From Macrolepiota albuminosa (Eukaryota; Basidiomycota; Agaricomycetes; Agaricales; Agaricaceae), in NCBI GenBank assembly GCA_027475525.1, contig JAMWFC010000113.1, forward strand, positions 3,088,001 to 3,152,000: a DNA stretch of 64,000 bases. The letters run 5' to 3'. Numbering within the stretch: the first letter of the stretch is position 1; every line of letters starts with the position of its first letter. Positions 44,139 through 55,462 of the stretch are shown here, one piece after another. A program made the position numbers and the translations under genes. The notes beneath the pieces are model-generated. The model was given only the letters and a program-made list of their open reading frames with translations. It was not told the DNA's origin and did no database searches.

Positions 44139-44780
44139 CTATCTTCTATCTAAGTATGACATCACTGGATGAAGTAGTTCTATGTAAATAGGAGCTATCA
44201 ACTGCAAGTTACGCCAATATCTCAAAAAGGCGTCTGACATCCACCGCCCCATTGCCTTGACCACATCTGATGGGACTCCTTTCAACAATAAGGCAGTGGT
44301 ACCTCCGATGCGGAAGCAGTGTCCACTAATCGCAGGCAGAGTGTGACGTTCGAGAATAGGGTTGATGATCAGGAGCAGTTTTCGAGTCGTGAGAGCAACG
44401 ACTTGTCCTTCTTTATTCAAGTAGGAACAAATTGGAGCATTCGAAACAGCATTATTGACACGCAAATAGTTTGCCAGAGCGTTGATAGGATCACAGTCTA
44501 CTGATTGACGAGTTATAACAACCATTTCACCTTTACGACCAGATTTCTTTGTCCAAGGTAGAAACAACGACCTGGTACCAGTGTCATTGGGAACTCCAAA
44601 ATTGCTCCATGCGGGCAACACTGAAGGATCGAAGTGACATTCTCTGGAAGGAAGAAATTCCTCTAGACGAATTTGCCCCCAGAATGCAGTCGTAGTCACC
44701 GCCCAAACACACGCATCTAGAGGGCTGGACAGATCAAGATTCGCCTTAATATACATGAAAGTTGATTCTACTACAACCAA
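44139..44780 (-). pseudogene. Tyrosine recombinase, N-terminally truncated
   Basis: 213 residues covering the catalytic half: FWGQIRLEEFLPS (first Arg), GHCFRIGGTTALLL (HxxR), GRWMSDAFLRYWR (Trp and nucleophile Tyr). All catalytic residues are kept, but the core-binding half seen in the homologue at 12359-13576 is missing. Only about 140 bp separate this frame from the end of RNase H, so an internal deletion removed the 5' half of the gene. Confidence 0.85.
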
Positions 44781-44899
44781 CGTCCACGTTAGTCACAAAG
44801 AGTTTACCATCGCCAGACTGGCTATAAAATTTCGAAGACAATGAGAGGAAAAACTTGACAAAGGAAGAAAATCACATTGAATGTACAAGTTGAGAATGT

Positions 44900-46743
44900 T
44901 TTACAAAACCATGCACAAAAGGCTTCAAATAAGGGGAAATGCGAGGGAGAAAAAGAAATAACAAGCGTCGGGAAGGAAAAAGTCCACGAGATGGCCCGTC
45001 AGCTTTGTTTTCTGCCAAAGATACCCAACATACAGACAGCCAGATAGAATTTAATTGAAATGTGTCGACAATGCGTCAAAGGATGGCGTTCTGCTGCAGA
45101 CTCCTCAATCTGCCAGCTGTCAAAGCTCCTACAATGCCAGAGTTATCGGATTTGAAGATGACATGGCAGTTCTTGTAGCCGGCAGTCACAAGCGCCCGCA
45201 ACGAAAGGTCAACAGCGACCATTTCTGCCCAACCAATGTCCCGACCATCTGATTTCCAATCCTGCCGTAACTCCCATGCCAACCATTTATTATCAACGAC
45301 AAGACCAATGCCCCACAATGTAGAGGCATCGACATAGACTTCCAGATCTATAGGGTCCAGTGGCAGGATCACATGAGAGCCACACCAATGGTTCTCCAAA
45401 GTATTGTGCCACCAACCAATATCTTCCATAACGGCATTCGAGGGGAGGAGGGATAAAAATCTGTTGCCGTTCGATGGGAAACGAGAGCAGAAGGCAAAAA
45501 GTGAAGGGAGATGAGAACATCTGATGGGCAAAACCAGACAAACATGATTTAAAGTACCAATAAGCGATTCAGTCATTTTCAAAGAGACTTTTGAGGTTTG
45601 AGACCATTTGTTTAACTTTGCAAGATATTTGAGCCGCTTTCCCTCTGGGAGCTCGACTGTCTTGGCATCGAGGGACCAGGCAAAACCGATATATATAAAA
45701 CAGGAAGCAAAAGGAAAGTGTTTGTCCTTCGACCACGGCCATCTAAGCTCCTTTGCAGTGTCTCAAATGAGGGTTTCATCGTAAGAAAAACCAAAAACGG
45801 CATCCTGTTTGACAGGGTAACAAAAGAAAATAAAGTCATCCACCCACTTAAGTACATCATCCACTCCACAATGGCGGTATATAGCAACGATCGCATTGGC
45901 AACATGGCCAAATATTCCTGGAGCAGAAGCAGCCCCAAAATTTAGATGAAAATCAAAGTGGATATTGCCATCTATGGTGACCGCTAATTTCAGCCAATCT
46001 TGGAGACGGGTGGGTATATTTTGAAAGGCAGAATTGACGTCAAAAACTGCAACTTGAGAACCACGCGGGGATTTCGCAACAAGCAATCAACAGGCTGCAA
46101 ATGTTCCCCAATCGCATGGGAAATTGTTGGAATTGATAAAGGAATTGATGGAGGGACAGTCAGGATCATTGAAAGGAAAGGATAAGTCCAAAGTAACCCG
46201 CATTTTTCCCGTCAAACTAGAGACCACATTCAAGGGAGCCGTCCTGAATGGGCCAAACAAATTTTCTACAAGAGCGGGGTGAAAACCAGGAGAAACCCTG
46301 CCCAGAGCCACCTCTGAGCTATACTTAGAAACAATAAAATTATGCGCTTCAGCAGTCCGATAGTGATTACGGGGAGAATAAGAATGAGACAGAACCAAGG
46401 AATCTATGCCCAAATCAAAACCTTCACGAAGGCCTTTTGGCACCTCTGCAAAAAAATCCAGCACCCCTGCTGCACGCAAGGCAAGTTGCCAACAATCGGC
46501 TATCAACGGTGTGGATACAGGAAAGATGTGATCAAGCAGAACAGGCCTGCACCCCATGGCCAGAATCGCCGCACAGGGAGCAAACATGGGCATGCGTGCA
46601 CTTGGTGCCTCTATTGCAGGATGACAATTCATTGAACGTGAAGCAGATGGAACAGCCCATTGGGGTTCGGTAAGCACGCCCTTCACGGCAAAGAAATCGA
46701 GGGATGGCACGACAGAAGGAGATCTTATGATCAAGAGAACCAC
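44900..46743 (-). pseudogene. Reverse transcriptase / RNase H with three in-frame stops
   Basis: One continuous minus-strand frame homologous to 13829-16027. RT: MRVTLDLSFPFNDPDCPSIN, VAVFDVNSAFQNIPTRLQDW, LNFGAASAPGIFG and the catalytic KWVDDFIFF. RNase H: VYVDASTLWGIGLVV, GWAEMVAVDLSLRAL, KSDNSGIVGAL, then KADGPSRG. Stops: TGA at 46087-46089 and at 45763-45765 (both where the homologue has Trp) and TGA at 45074-45076 (likely former CGA). All are single transitions, so the gene died by point mutation. Confidence 0.88.
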
Positions 46744-48560
46744 AAGACAAACATTTGTAGCGAGTTAAAGTGTCCCGAAACTTCGACGAAGAGGATTTAC
46801 TGTGAGCAAGAAAGGACTCCATCTCTGCCAGCCTGCCATCCAACGTTTTGACTCTGCTTGCATGCTGAGTGGCCACACATTCCTGCCAAATGTCAATCTG
46901 AAAGGTATCCATCCGAAAAGAATAGGATTCGTGCAAATATAACGCACGCAAATGCTGGTCGTAGTCAAGGATCAATCCAAAATCCAAGCGAGCATTCGGG
47001 TGTGACTTCAAGCGTCTGAAATGAGCAGCGAATGAGTCTGCAATAGCATTGGCAACATGACCACCTGAGCCCTCATCAGAGTCCGCACGCAAGTGAACAC
47101 ACATAGCGCCAACTAAATTGTCAGATGCCGCAGACCACTCGTCAAAGGACAGCTTGGACTCATGGGACATATCAAAGGAGGCATTAGGCAGGCGAAGCTT
47201 GCCATTGGAAATCACAAAAGAAGATTCAGGTGGCGGAGGCTCATGAGCAGCGCGCCTACACGCATCGTCCGTCAACAAATCAAGCGGAATGTATTCGAAC
47301 ATCCTGTGATCCAAAGCCTTCACCACTTTGTGCGGATAGACTTTATCAGCTGACGACAACAGATGGCCAACTTGGGGGGGTAAGCCATGCAGCATGCGAG
47401 GTGGAACAACAGGACCTGGAGAACCAGATAAAACACGAGGGTCAGAATTTGTCACAAGAACACCAGGTGCACGCCTATTAAACAATAAATCATCCCCCGG
47501 TGGAGCCGGAACAGGTGTATGCCTATCAACCAACAAATCATCTTCAACAGGGGCTTGCAGAGCAGGATTCCCTATTGGACCCAGAGCAGATGAAATCGCA
47601 GCCCCCACAGAAACATTCCCGATCCAATCATGAATGGTATGCAAATGCTCCAACAAAACTACAAATGACCATCGTCAGCACACGCTGAGAAAAAACAACC
47701 AGATAGTGATGCAAAGCAATGGCAGGCAAACAAAGATGAGAATAGATAATGCCTGGCAAATAAAAAACGAGCAACGCAAGGCAAAAGCCCACAAAGCGTC
47801 GTAGCAAGTCGCAAGTGACATGCCAAAACCTCGACCTGAAAACCACTGCATCGCGGCGTGAGGTGGCACAATAAGGAGCCTCAAAACAAAGCGAACATCG
47901 CACCACAAAGTGACCCAACGGGAAGCACTAAAATAACAAAATAAGCGAAAAAAGAGGAAGCGCAAGGGAAGAGCAAATGCTCCAGGCAAGCACAAACGGA
48001 AGAGATGAGGCTACCAACACATGAAAAACATGCTCCCCGCCGGAAAGAAAACCCCGCCGCGCCGAGTCAGAGGAAGGCCTTTGATAAACGTCATCTACCA
48101 CTGGCAGGTCATCCACAGGCGACGCCACACATGTGCGAGGAGCAGGTCCAGGCGTGCGTACCGTGCCATTGTCAACGAAAACAGGGACAGAATCGTGCAT
48201 ATATGCGTCCACAGTAGACGGTGACACAATAATTTTGACGTTGTCATCATCGTTGCGCGACAACAGTCGCCTTGGGTGTTTGGACGCAGGAAGTGAAGGA
48301 GCAAACAGGGTAGGCGACCTCTCCCTCTGAGAGCTGAGGCCGGCTTCAGCATCTGGAGTAGCGCTGACGGGCTCACACATCGCAGTTCCCAGCAGCGGCG
48401 CTGCTGAATCAACCACGGCGGCAGTCTCGGGGAGCCCGCTCTCAACCTGGGAACTTTTGCGTGGCAGAGCCAAAGACGGATGAAGAGTACGTGATGGAAC
48501 AGAAGTGCCCAACTTCTCTCCACGCATCTGCGGTCCAGTCTGAGCCGATATGATAATAAA
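46532..48560 (-). pseudogene. Gag of the second Ngaro-like element, probably spliced
   Basis: The main frame 46532-47656 carries MFEYIPLDLLTDDACRRAAH (matching YIPLDALTTAACHRA of the first Gag) and the C-terminal tail CLSCGSLDHKISFC, CFTFNELSSCNRGTKCTHAH and CSLCGDSGHGVQAC, the same three-finger order. Upstream, 47990-48545 has a gag-like N-terminal part (RNDDDNVKIIVSPSTVDAYM) that seems joined by an intron with an acceptor TTTGTAG near 47658. A further intron may precede it (acceptor CTCAG near 48539). The hydrophobic stretch translated at 48550-48851 looks like intron, not a membrane protein. RT overlaps the 3' end by about 210 bp. Confidence 0.8.
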
Positions 48561-48851
48561 AACACAAAGGAACAAAAAACAAGGAGACAGAAGGAAAAGT
48601 ATGCCGTACGTGATCATGAACCAAAGAAAACAAAGACAAAGGCAATAACAGAATTCTGTGCGAGTAGAGAGCAATAGAGAGCGAAACAAATAAAGACAAC
48701 CGAATAAAGACAACAACGGTAATAAAGATATAAGTTCTGTATCACAGAATGTACTGCTAGCGAATTCTAAACGTACGACTAGATGGAGGGAGAGAGTCAA
48801 GCAGCTTCTGGTCACGCTAAGGTCACACGTCAAAATACACCCCTCCTGCAT

Positions 48852-51108
48852 GATGTGCCTTCATTTGGAAAGGTGCTACAGTAATGTTCGCCCATGTCAA
48901 TATATTGAAGTACTGACTAGATACTGTAGACAAAGCAACGTCCACTATTTCCCTCATCCATTTGCCACTCGATGATGTGGCAGAAGTGCAGGGGCACCAA
49001 CACTGGATACTAGCAATAGAAAGTGTGGACATGATGTTATGCGAGTGAAACAACAAGTGTAAACGTATATGAAGATATATTGAGAGGACACATCGACAGC
49101 ATACATTTGTCATGTAAATGAGTGAGTTCACACTAATTATATGTTTTAACGATAACTCAACATATTGGTTGGTTTATCACTTTCATGTATTGTAGGTCAT
49201 CCCATTGGTGTATGAGTAACATGTCGTATTTTTCATAAATGTTTGTACATAAATGTTTTGTTTTGACTTGCATGAATCCATAGATTGAGCAGACTGACAT
49301 GCTTTCTGTACTGTATTACTTGATATAATTTTACCCATCAGAGTGTTCTAGCTATGAATAAGTAATAAGTAACAAGTCGATATACAGTGACAGTATTTGC
49401 TTCTGTCAAATGTCCTTTGAGCAAGTCCATGGCAACATAGAATGTGAGTACAAGTACAACCAAGCAGTGGTGATAATGTATTTTCCAGAGCGTTCAATAG
49501 CATTTTGTAAGAGAAAGCTAGATGTATCATAGCAAGTATAAGAAACCACTGAAAGGAAACAACAGACTGAAAGGCATAGAAAAGTGGAGAGCACCTCAGG
49601 AGAAGAAGAGTTGAAGGATTACATACGTAGTTTAATATATAAAAAATAAAATAATAATATATAACATCAAATATACATATATAACAAGTCATTTCAAATT
49701 ACTGTAAATTTGTACCTTTTTTTTAAAAAAAAAAAAAAAAAAAGAATAAAAATTTGTTTTTCCTGCTTTTAAAAGTAGAAACCGGTTTTTCTTGTTGGAT
49801 AGCATTGTACAAAGTAGCATGACAATGAGTAAATATATAAATGTATGCTCATTACGTACTCTCTGAACAATCATTCAACCAAACAGTTATGTAATACAGA
49901 GTCACATTTATAAATTTGTTATTCAATTTGATTATTTAGTCCTTTTATAATTCAATAATTATTAAAAATCATGACACAATAAATAAATAAATATAATTAA
50001 ACCAATTGTCCCACCAAATAATTACATAATATACACAAAAACAGGTAACATGGACTGTCACAAAATTGGTCATGTGAACCTACAGTGGACATCATGTGTC
50101 CAAACTTGTGCTTACTGAATAAATAACCTGATGACTTGTTACACATGAGTCTATACATCATCATTCGGTTGGCTGATTAATAGGAAAGTACACAGTAAAC
50201 CTATAGATTTATCTGGTGGTATGTCATTTCTTAAAGATCTAAACAACAGATTATTAATGGTACAAATATATAGTATACATTATGTGATGCATGTCTATTT
50301 GACATTATATATGAACATTGTATTCTTTGTCACATAATAAACGTACATAATCCTATCACTTTATTCCGCTCTCTTCATGTTCTTACCATTTTTTCTATGC
50401 TTTTCATATGTTGCTTCTCCTGTTGTCTGTTTACTTTCTGTGGGTTTCTTATACTGGACGTCTTGCGCCTAGCTTCCCAATAGGAGATGCTATTGTATAT
50501 TCTGAAAAATGTGTTATTTTGCTTGAATAGACTGGCTGGCATCCTATGATGTTGTATACTTGCTCAATATACAGCTGCCAGAGGCAAACACTGTCTTTAT
50601 AGATCCACTTGTTACTTATTGTTCCCTCCAGATTGGAATAATACAATGGGTAAAAGAAAATAAAATAAAAATAAAATAAAAATAAAATAAAAATAAAATA
50701 AAAATAAAATAAAAATAAACCCCCCCCTCCTCCATCAATCAATACAGTGCGAGGAGATATTCAATCCGTCCAACTTTTGGATTTATACTGGTTGAAACGA
50801 AACTATTTTGCATAAGCCTCAATGAAAAATGCCTTGTGTTACTCAAACAACAATGCGACAAACTACCATACACTATATGATAAGACAGCCAAGTTATTGA
50901 GTTATTAATAAAGTACGTCTTTAATGGTAAATCTCTCACTCACACAACATCTGCACTCTGTAGATGTTTCCTGTTATTATTGCTATGCATATGTGTGCAC
51001 TTCTTATTCTAAATATATAACTCAATGACCGCACTATCATTCGATAGTATTCAGTGCTGGCACCCACGCACGTCCACCATATCTTTGTATAGCAGTTGGA
51101 TAAGAGAA
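48852..51108. other. AT-rich, no gene; low-complexity runs
   Basis: Poly-T/poly-A junction at about 49718-49745 and an (AAATAAAATA)n microsatellite at 50648-50718. Frames here are produced by those runs. A MITE-like repeat lies at 49983-50188. Confidence 0.5.
49983..50188. repeat. MITE-like element with degenerate terminal inverted repeats
   Basis: The left end ATTAAACCAATTGTCCCACC, then AAATAATTACAT, is matched by the reverse complement of the right end (ATTAATCAGCCAACCGAATG, then ATGATGTAT). About 200 bp in between; the left half resembles 43005-43110. No transposase is associated. Confidence 0.45.
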
Positions 51109-51600
51109 ATGGCAGATATTGGATTGGCTACAGTTACTAAGCGGTACTTTGACATCCTGATACATGCTAGCATAGTCGATCTAGTGTTCTGGTGAGTTTT
51201 CATGTACGCTTCAGCATGTAAAGGCAATTTTATGACGATGAACTTTTATATTTATGCCAGTGCTTATACTCATAGAGACCGGAATGCTAGACATCTCATA
51301 ATAAAGGGTTTTGATCAGAATAAACGACTAGTCACCGCTTTTCATGTACATCCAGGCAATGACGAGCAGCAATTAAATGAAGCGTTTACTTATTCAGTTT
51401 TGGGTGCTTAATACAGCTGGACGGCTTGCTGTATTACAGTCAATCACATCGTTCCAATTCAATTGACTCGACATCATATGTTCAACGACATGTCGAGAGA
51501 GATTGTGAGTCTTACGTCTAATATTGTATTCATTTATAGACTGATTATATTAGTGTGAGCACATTACAGACCTCACACAAGAGTGACATATCTAGTTCAG
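51109..51600 (+). pseudogene. Uncharacterised gene family, copy 3
   Basis: Opens with Met at 51109 (MADIGLATVTKRYFDILIHA, SIVDLVFW). The donor GTGAGT is at 51192; a 69-nt intron runs to 51260. Exon 2 has AYTHRDRNARHLIIKGFDQ, LVTAFHVHPGNDEQQLNEAF, a TAA at 51409-51411, then YSWTACCITVNHIVPIQLTR and HHMFNDMSREIVSL. The intron position and length match copy 2 (43403-44053), and exon 2 also aligns with 2499-2847. Unknown function; broken by the stop. Confidence 0.6.
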
Positions 51601-51609
51601 TCGTATCAT

Positions 51610-52279
51610 ATATGTAAGTCGGCTTCATACGTACTGTTTATTAAGCCTTATATATTGTCCAGGTAACTTACATATTTTATCATAATTTAATATACTGTAT
51701 TATATGTCGATGTATGAGAGATTAGTAAAAGTGTAAAAAGTAAGAAAAAATAAATTACTTAATTAATTAAAAACACACACAACAAAAATAAGCCTATTAA
51801 AAAATGTATTAACAAATTGTCAAGTTTGCGACAAAGTAGATCTCAGACACGCCATGCTAGCAACGGCCCATACAAGCAAGTTCAAAGACCATACCCTTTC
51901 CAACAATCGTCCTTCTCAGCAGCCAGGGCAACCATCTTTGACTTCATCGCTTAGTAAACAAGAATTATTTATTTGTTTTGACTTGTGCACAATACACAGA
52001 TAAGCATTACAATATTCTACAAGGTGGGTGGGTGAGGATGCTGGCAAGTAACAGCGTGCTCTGACCTTCTGCAAGGTTCTGCAAAGAAAAAACAGAACTA
52101 AGATTAGCCATGATTCTCCACAATTACCAGGAGCCTGCGACACATTGCAATAATAAAAGAGCTGGAGAGCCTAGTGAAGAGCCTGCGACACATCACTTTT
52201 GCCTGGAGGGAAGCAACACCCCTTCTGACTCATAGGGCTCCCCTTTCCAAAACTATTATGTGTGCTCACCTTAAGCTAA
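51610..52279. other. No gene recognised
   Basis: AT-rich to 51800, then mixed sequence with no supported frame. It may include the 3' terminus of the third YR element. Confidence 0.4.
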
Positions 52280-53405
52280 TTACCTTCCGAAGGCAAGCAT
52301 CAGTTTTAAGAAAGATTCATGTAGCGTGGGTATGGCCTGTGGGTATGGTGCAAGTATTTGTTCATGCTTTGACAAATACCCGTAAAATGTGTCGCTAAAC
52401 CAGCGACCAATAGCTTTCATAGCTTCAAAAGGCACCCCTCTCAAGAGATACTCCAAGGCCACTCCGATTCTGATGCCATGCCTCTATAATGGTTTCAGGT
52501 TTGCGGTCTTTGCAGCCTTAGTGAGCACTTCTAAAATTTTTTTCTTGGTCAATGCTGTGGATTTTCCTTTCCTATTGCGATATGCAAATAAAGGGCTATT
52601 TATTGGCATAGTGTTCACTCTCAAATGAGTTTTGAGAGTGCTTTGTGGGTCTGAGACTCTGCTTTGCATGGCCCACAACACAGTTTCTCTGTGGACCGCT
52701 GTTTTCATCCTGGGCAAGTGGAAAGCCATGGTTTCTAGCCCTGCTCTATCTGTTGACTTTTGTACATTGCTCAGCTTTACATAGACAGATAGATCAAATG
52801 ATGTTAGGGTCTGCACAGTGAATTCACCCAGATGAGCGGCACTGTAAAAACATGTGGTGGCACAGGCAAACACTGCTGCATGGAGCAGATTTGGATCTGC
52901 CTCTCTCATGCCCAGCTGTTGGTGCATAGCTTTGAGGAAAGCTGGAGTACAGGGACTTCTTTTCTTTCTCTTCGAGAACATTGGGGTCAGTCTCTCTGCT
53001 GCCTTTATCAGGGTCCTCATTCTGGATTTGTCTACATTCCAGGCTACAGCATGCAGTAAATGCCAGGCTTTAATGCCTGCCAAAAAGTTTTCAATTGTGG
53101 ATTTTGAGTAGGCCCCTGCCAGAGCAGCCATGAACGCCTCCGGCACTTCTGCTGTAACAGGTGCTCTCACTTGATCAGATATATTTCAATAATTGCAGAA
53201 CACATAAAAGAGTAACAACCTGTGCCATAAGTTTCTTTTGTTGATAAAGCCCAGGCTATATTTATGACCTCAAAGACTCTTTTCTCATCTCCTTCAGAGA
53301 TGGTCATTCCAGCATCTAGCCTTGTGCCTGTCCACACAGCAGCAAAAGGAATTCACAGTCTTAGCCTTTCTCTAGCCATTACATGTGGCCTCAGAGTAGA
53401 CTGTT
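52280..53405 (-). pseudogene. Tyrosine recombinase of the third element
   Basis: The N-terminal exon (about 53400-53215) shows VFEVINIAWALSTKETYGTG, the core-binding signature, followed by an intron of about 50 nt ending near 53170. The main frame 53170-52484 has YSKSTIENFLAGIKAWHLLH and an arginine-poor box CFYSAAHLGEF where the catalytic Arg is expected. After TAG (likely CAG) it resumes with RHGIRIGVALEYLL (HxxR), GRWFSDTFYGYLSKH (Trp, Tyr). The apparent lack of Arg I is odd: YSAAHLGEF has His at that place, possibly an Arg to His change through CGC to CAC. Confidence 0.75.
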
Positions 53406-53485
53406 TGGGTTCCAGCCCTGCGGCATAGGGCTGAGGTTTTCACTGGTTCACATGGCTCTCTGTCTGAATTGGCATGTTGAAATGC

Positions 53486-55408
53486 TTATGTGTCCTCCCA
53501 GTACAGTGCATATGCGAGCCACTTGTAAGTTTGCTGTAGGGTGACATCATCCTGTAATTTGTCTTCGAGCCGCTGTGTGGGTTGGATCATTCTCTCGAGC
53601 TCCGTGCTTTGGACATTGTCCCCTGTTTTAAGGTCATGCTCTGCTCCGATGTCAACCACAAAATTGGTGATTCCACTTGGAATCTGGATGGCTGAGAGTA
53701 GGAGGTCCCATTTATAGTATATGCCCCTTGATGGTCTGTCTGCTAGGTTATGCTCACTCAGTACATACCTAGTGCATATACTGATTCCATTCTGTTTACA
53801 GATGGTGTGAACAAGCTTGAAAACTTTGTTAATGGCTTTGTTGCGACTTCTGCCAATCCACCACCCTTCCACAACCCCCTGATTGTCACAGAAGACTTTG
53901 AAGCTGTCTCCCACATCTCTTTTGCTGTTAAGGGAGGACACCACAAAAAGAAACCTGACTGCCTCTGCCCATCCGATGTCTCGCCCATTGCATTTCCAGC
54001 CTTCCATAAGCTTCCACGCATGCCATTGGCTGCCAATCATGATCTCAATGCCGGTGAATGAGCTGGCATCTGAGAAAGCTCATGCATCAATGTAAGGTTT
54101 CAGTTCTGAAATTCTTTTCTCCACTGTTTCAGAAAGTAATCGCTTCCACCAGAGCAAATCTTCAGCAATGCAATTTGGTGGGGTACATGGCACAAACGGA
54201 CGATCACTAAACAATCCCATGAAGGTCTTCAGGCTAGTAAGATAAGCTCTTCCTTCAGGTGCAACACAGCATGCATGAAGAAGCTTTCCATACAGCTTCT
54301 GGGCTTCTTCAAGAGTATGTGTGCAAGCCTTTTCCCAATCTGCAATTGCTTGCCAATATTTGTCTCTTTTCTCCGTTAGGATATAGACTTTTTGTGCTTG
54401 AATATCCCAAATGAATCCAATGTATGGCACAGATTCATTAGATGGCACATCTTTTGCTCTTTCCCAGGGGATTCCAAGCAAGTTAGAAACTCAGTTGATA
54501 TCATTCAGGGCATAGAAGAACTGGCAGTCTTCCTCTGAACGAGGCAATAGATCAGAAAAGTCAGCAATTGGTGACAATATGTCCTCATCATATTCATCAT
54601 GCTCATCATTGTGATTTTTAACTTCTTGAAACCAGATTTGTCCTCCTTTATGCATTCTGCCTTCACTGGAGCTGATCTCTTCTGACCACTTTCTATGCTC
54701 TGCATTGTAGGATTGCACAAATTCTTTGCAGACTCGGAAGAAAATGTGATCATCAACCTATTTTGACAGAGGTCTGATGCCGTTTGCCCTAAAGATTTGA
54801 GCCCCTGCATCACTGATATGGACATAGCACCCACATCCTGAACTCAAGCCAAAACAGTCCATTGTGTTGATGGCAAAGTTGTCATGCCCACAGAGTCTAA
54901 CAACGATTCCTGGCCACTATAAGGGCTTAATGGGAATGGTTCTGTAAGCTTCTTTAACATCACAAATAGCTGCTTGAGACCTGGGTGGTAGCCTAGAAAT
55001 AAGGGTATATACAGACTTGAAAGTTCCCTAGGAGCAGGGGAACTGAGATGAGTCAATGTGGCTGTTGATGGATTGTATGCTGTTTTGAGAGATCTTGGAG
55101 TGTGGGAATGACAAATCCTGAATGAGTCTATATTTTCCTAGTTTATTGGATTTGGGAATAATACTGAGAGGTGATGTCTGAAATAGACTGAGTATATACT
55201 CGACTTGTTTCTTCAAAAAGGGCCCAAGGTATCGGCCTTTTGCAATTTCTGCATCAACAATTTTATCAAATTTAATGGCCAGCACTTCCACTAACTCTTT
55301 ATTCTCAGACACAAATGTGCATGTGATCTGAGGGATCCCAGCATCCAGTTCCTCCTGTAACTCCTGTGCCAGATTTGAATAGAAGTCTGATATTCCTGCT
55401 TTCTGCAT
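53486..55408 (-). pseudogene. Reverse transcriptase / RNase H of the third element
   Basis: RT: YILSLFQTSPLSIIPKSNKL, YRLIQDLSFPHSKISQNSIQ, a DVKEAYRTIPIKP block near 54950 and the catalytic VDDHIFF near 54755, preceded by a stop. An acidic insert lies around 54560-54700. Connection: ESVPYIGFIWDIQAQKVYIL. RNase H: FSDASSFTGIEI, DIGWAEAVRFLFVV, FCDNQGVVEGWWIGRSRNKA, HNLADRPSRGIYYKWDLLL. In-frame stops near 54065, 54490, 54757 and 55026 mostly sit where Trp or Arg is expected. Confidence 0.82.
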
Positions 55409-55462
55409 TTGCTCGTTCCAGGCATTGCACTTTTAAGGTGATTGGAAATTAAAGAAATTGTA

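Larger units (their letters stand above)
44139..48851 (-). mobile_element. Second Ngaro-like YR retrotransposon, decayed
   Basis: Same gene order and protein family as the complete element at 11701-17685 but clearly divergent. It has a Gag with the three-finger tail, RT/RNase H with three in-frame stops, and a recombinase lacking its N-terminal half. No split direct repeats could be recognised at either end, so the boundaries are those of the coding region. Confidence 0.8.

Noticed and set aside
48550..48851. Apparent multi-pass membrane protein N-terminus on -
   Set aside because: Hydrophobic only because of T-rich intron or leader sequence; splice-like borders precede the gag-like part.
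49689..49874. Phe/Lys-rich frame and poly-T/poly-A run
   Set aside because: Product of homopolymer runs at 49718-49745; no coding signal.
50449..50742. Frame with FYFIFILFLFYFYF repeats
   Set aside because: Translation of the (AAATAAAATA)n microsatellite.
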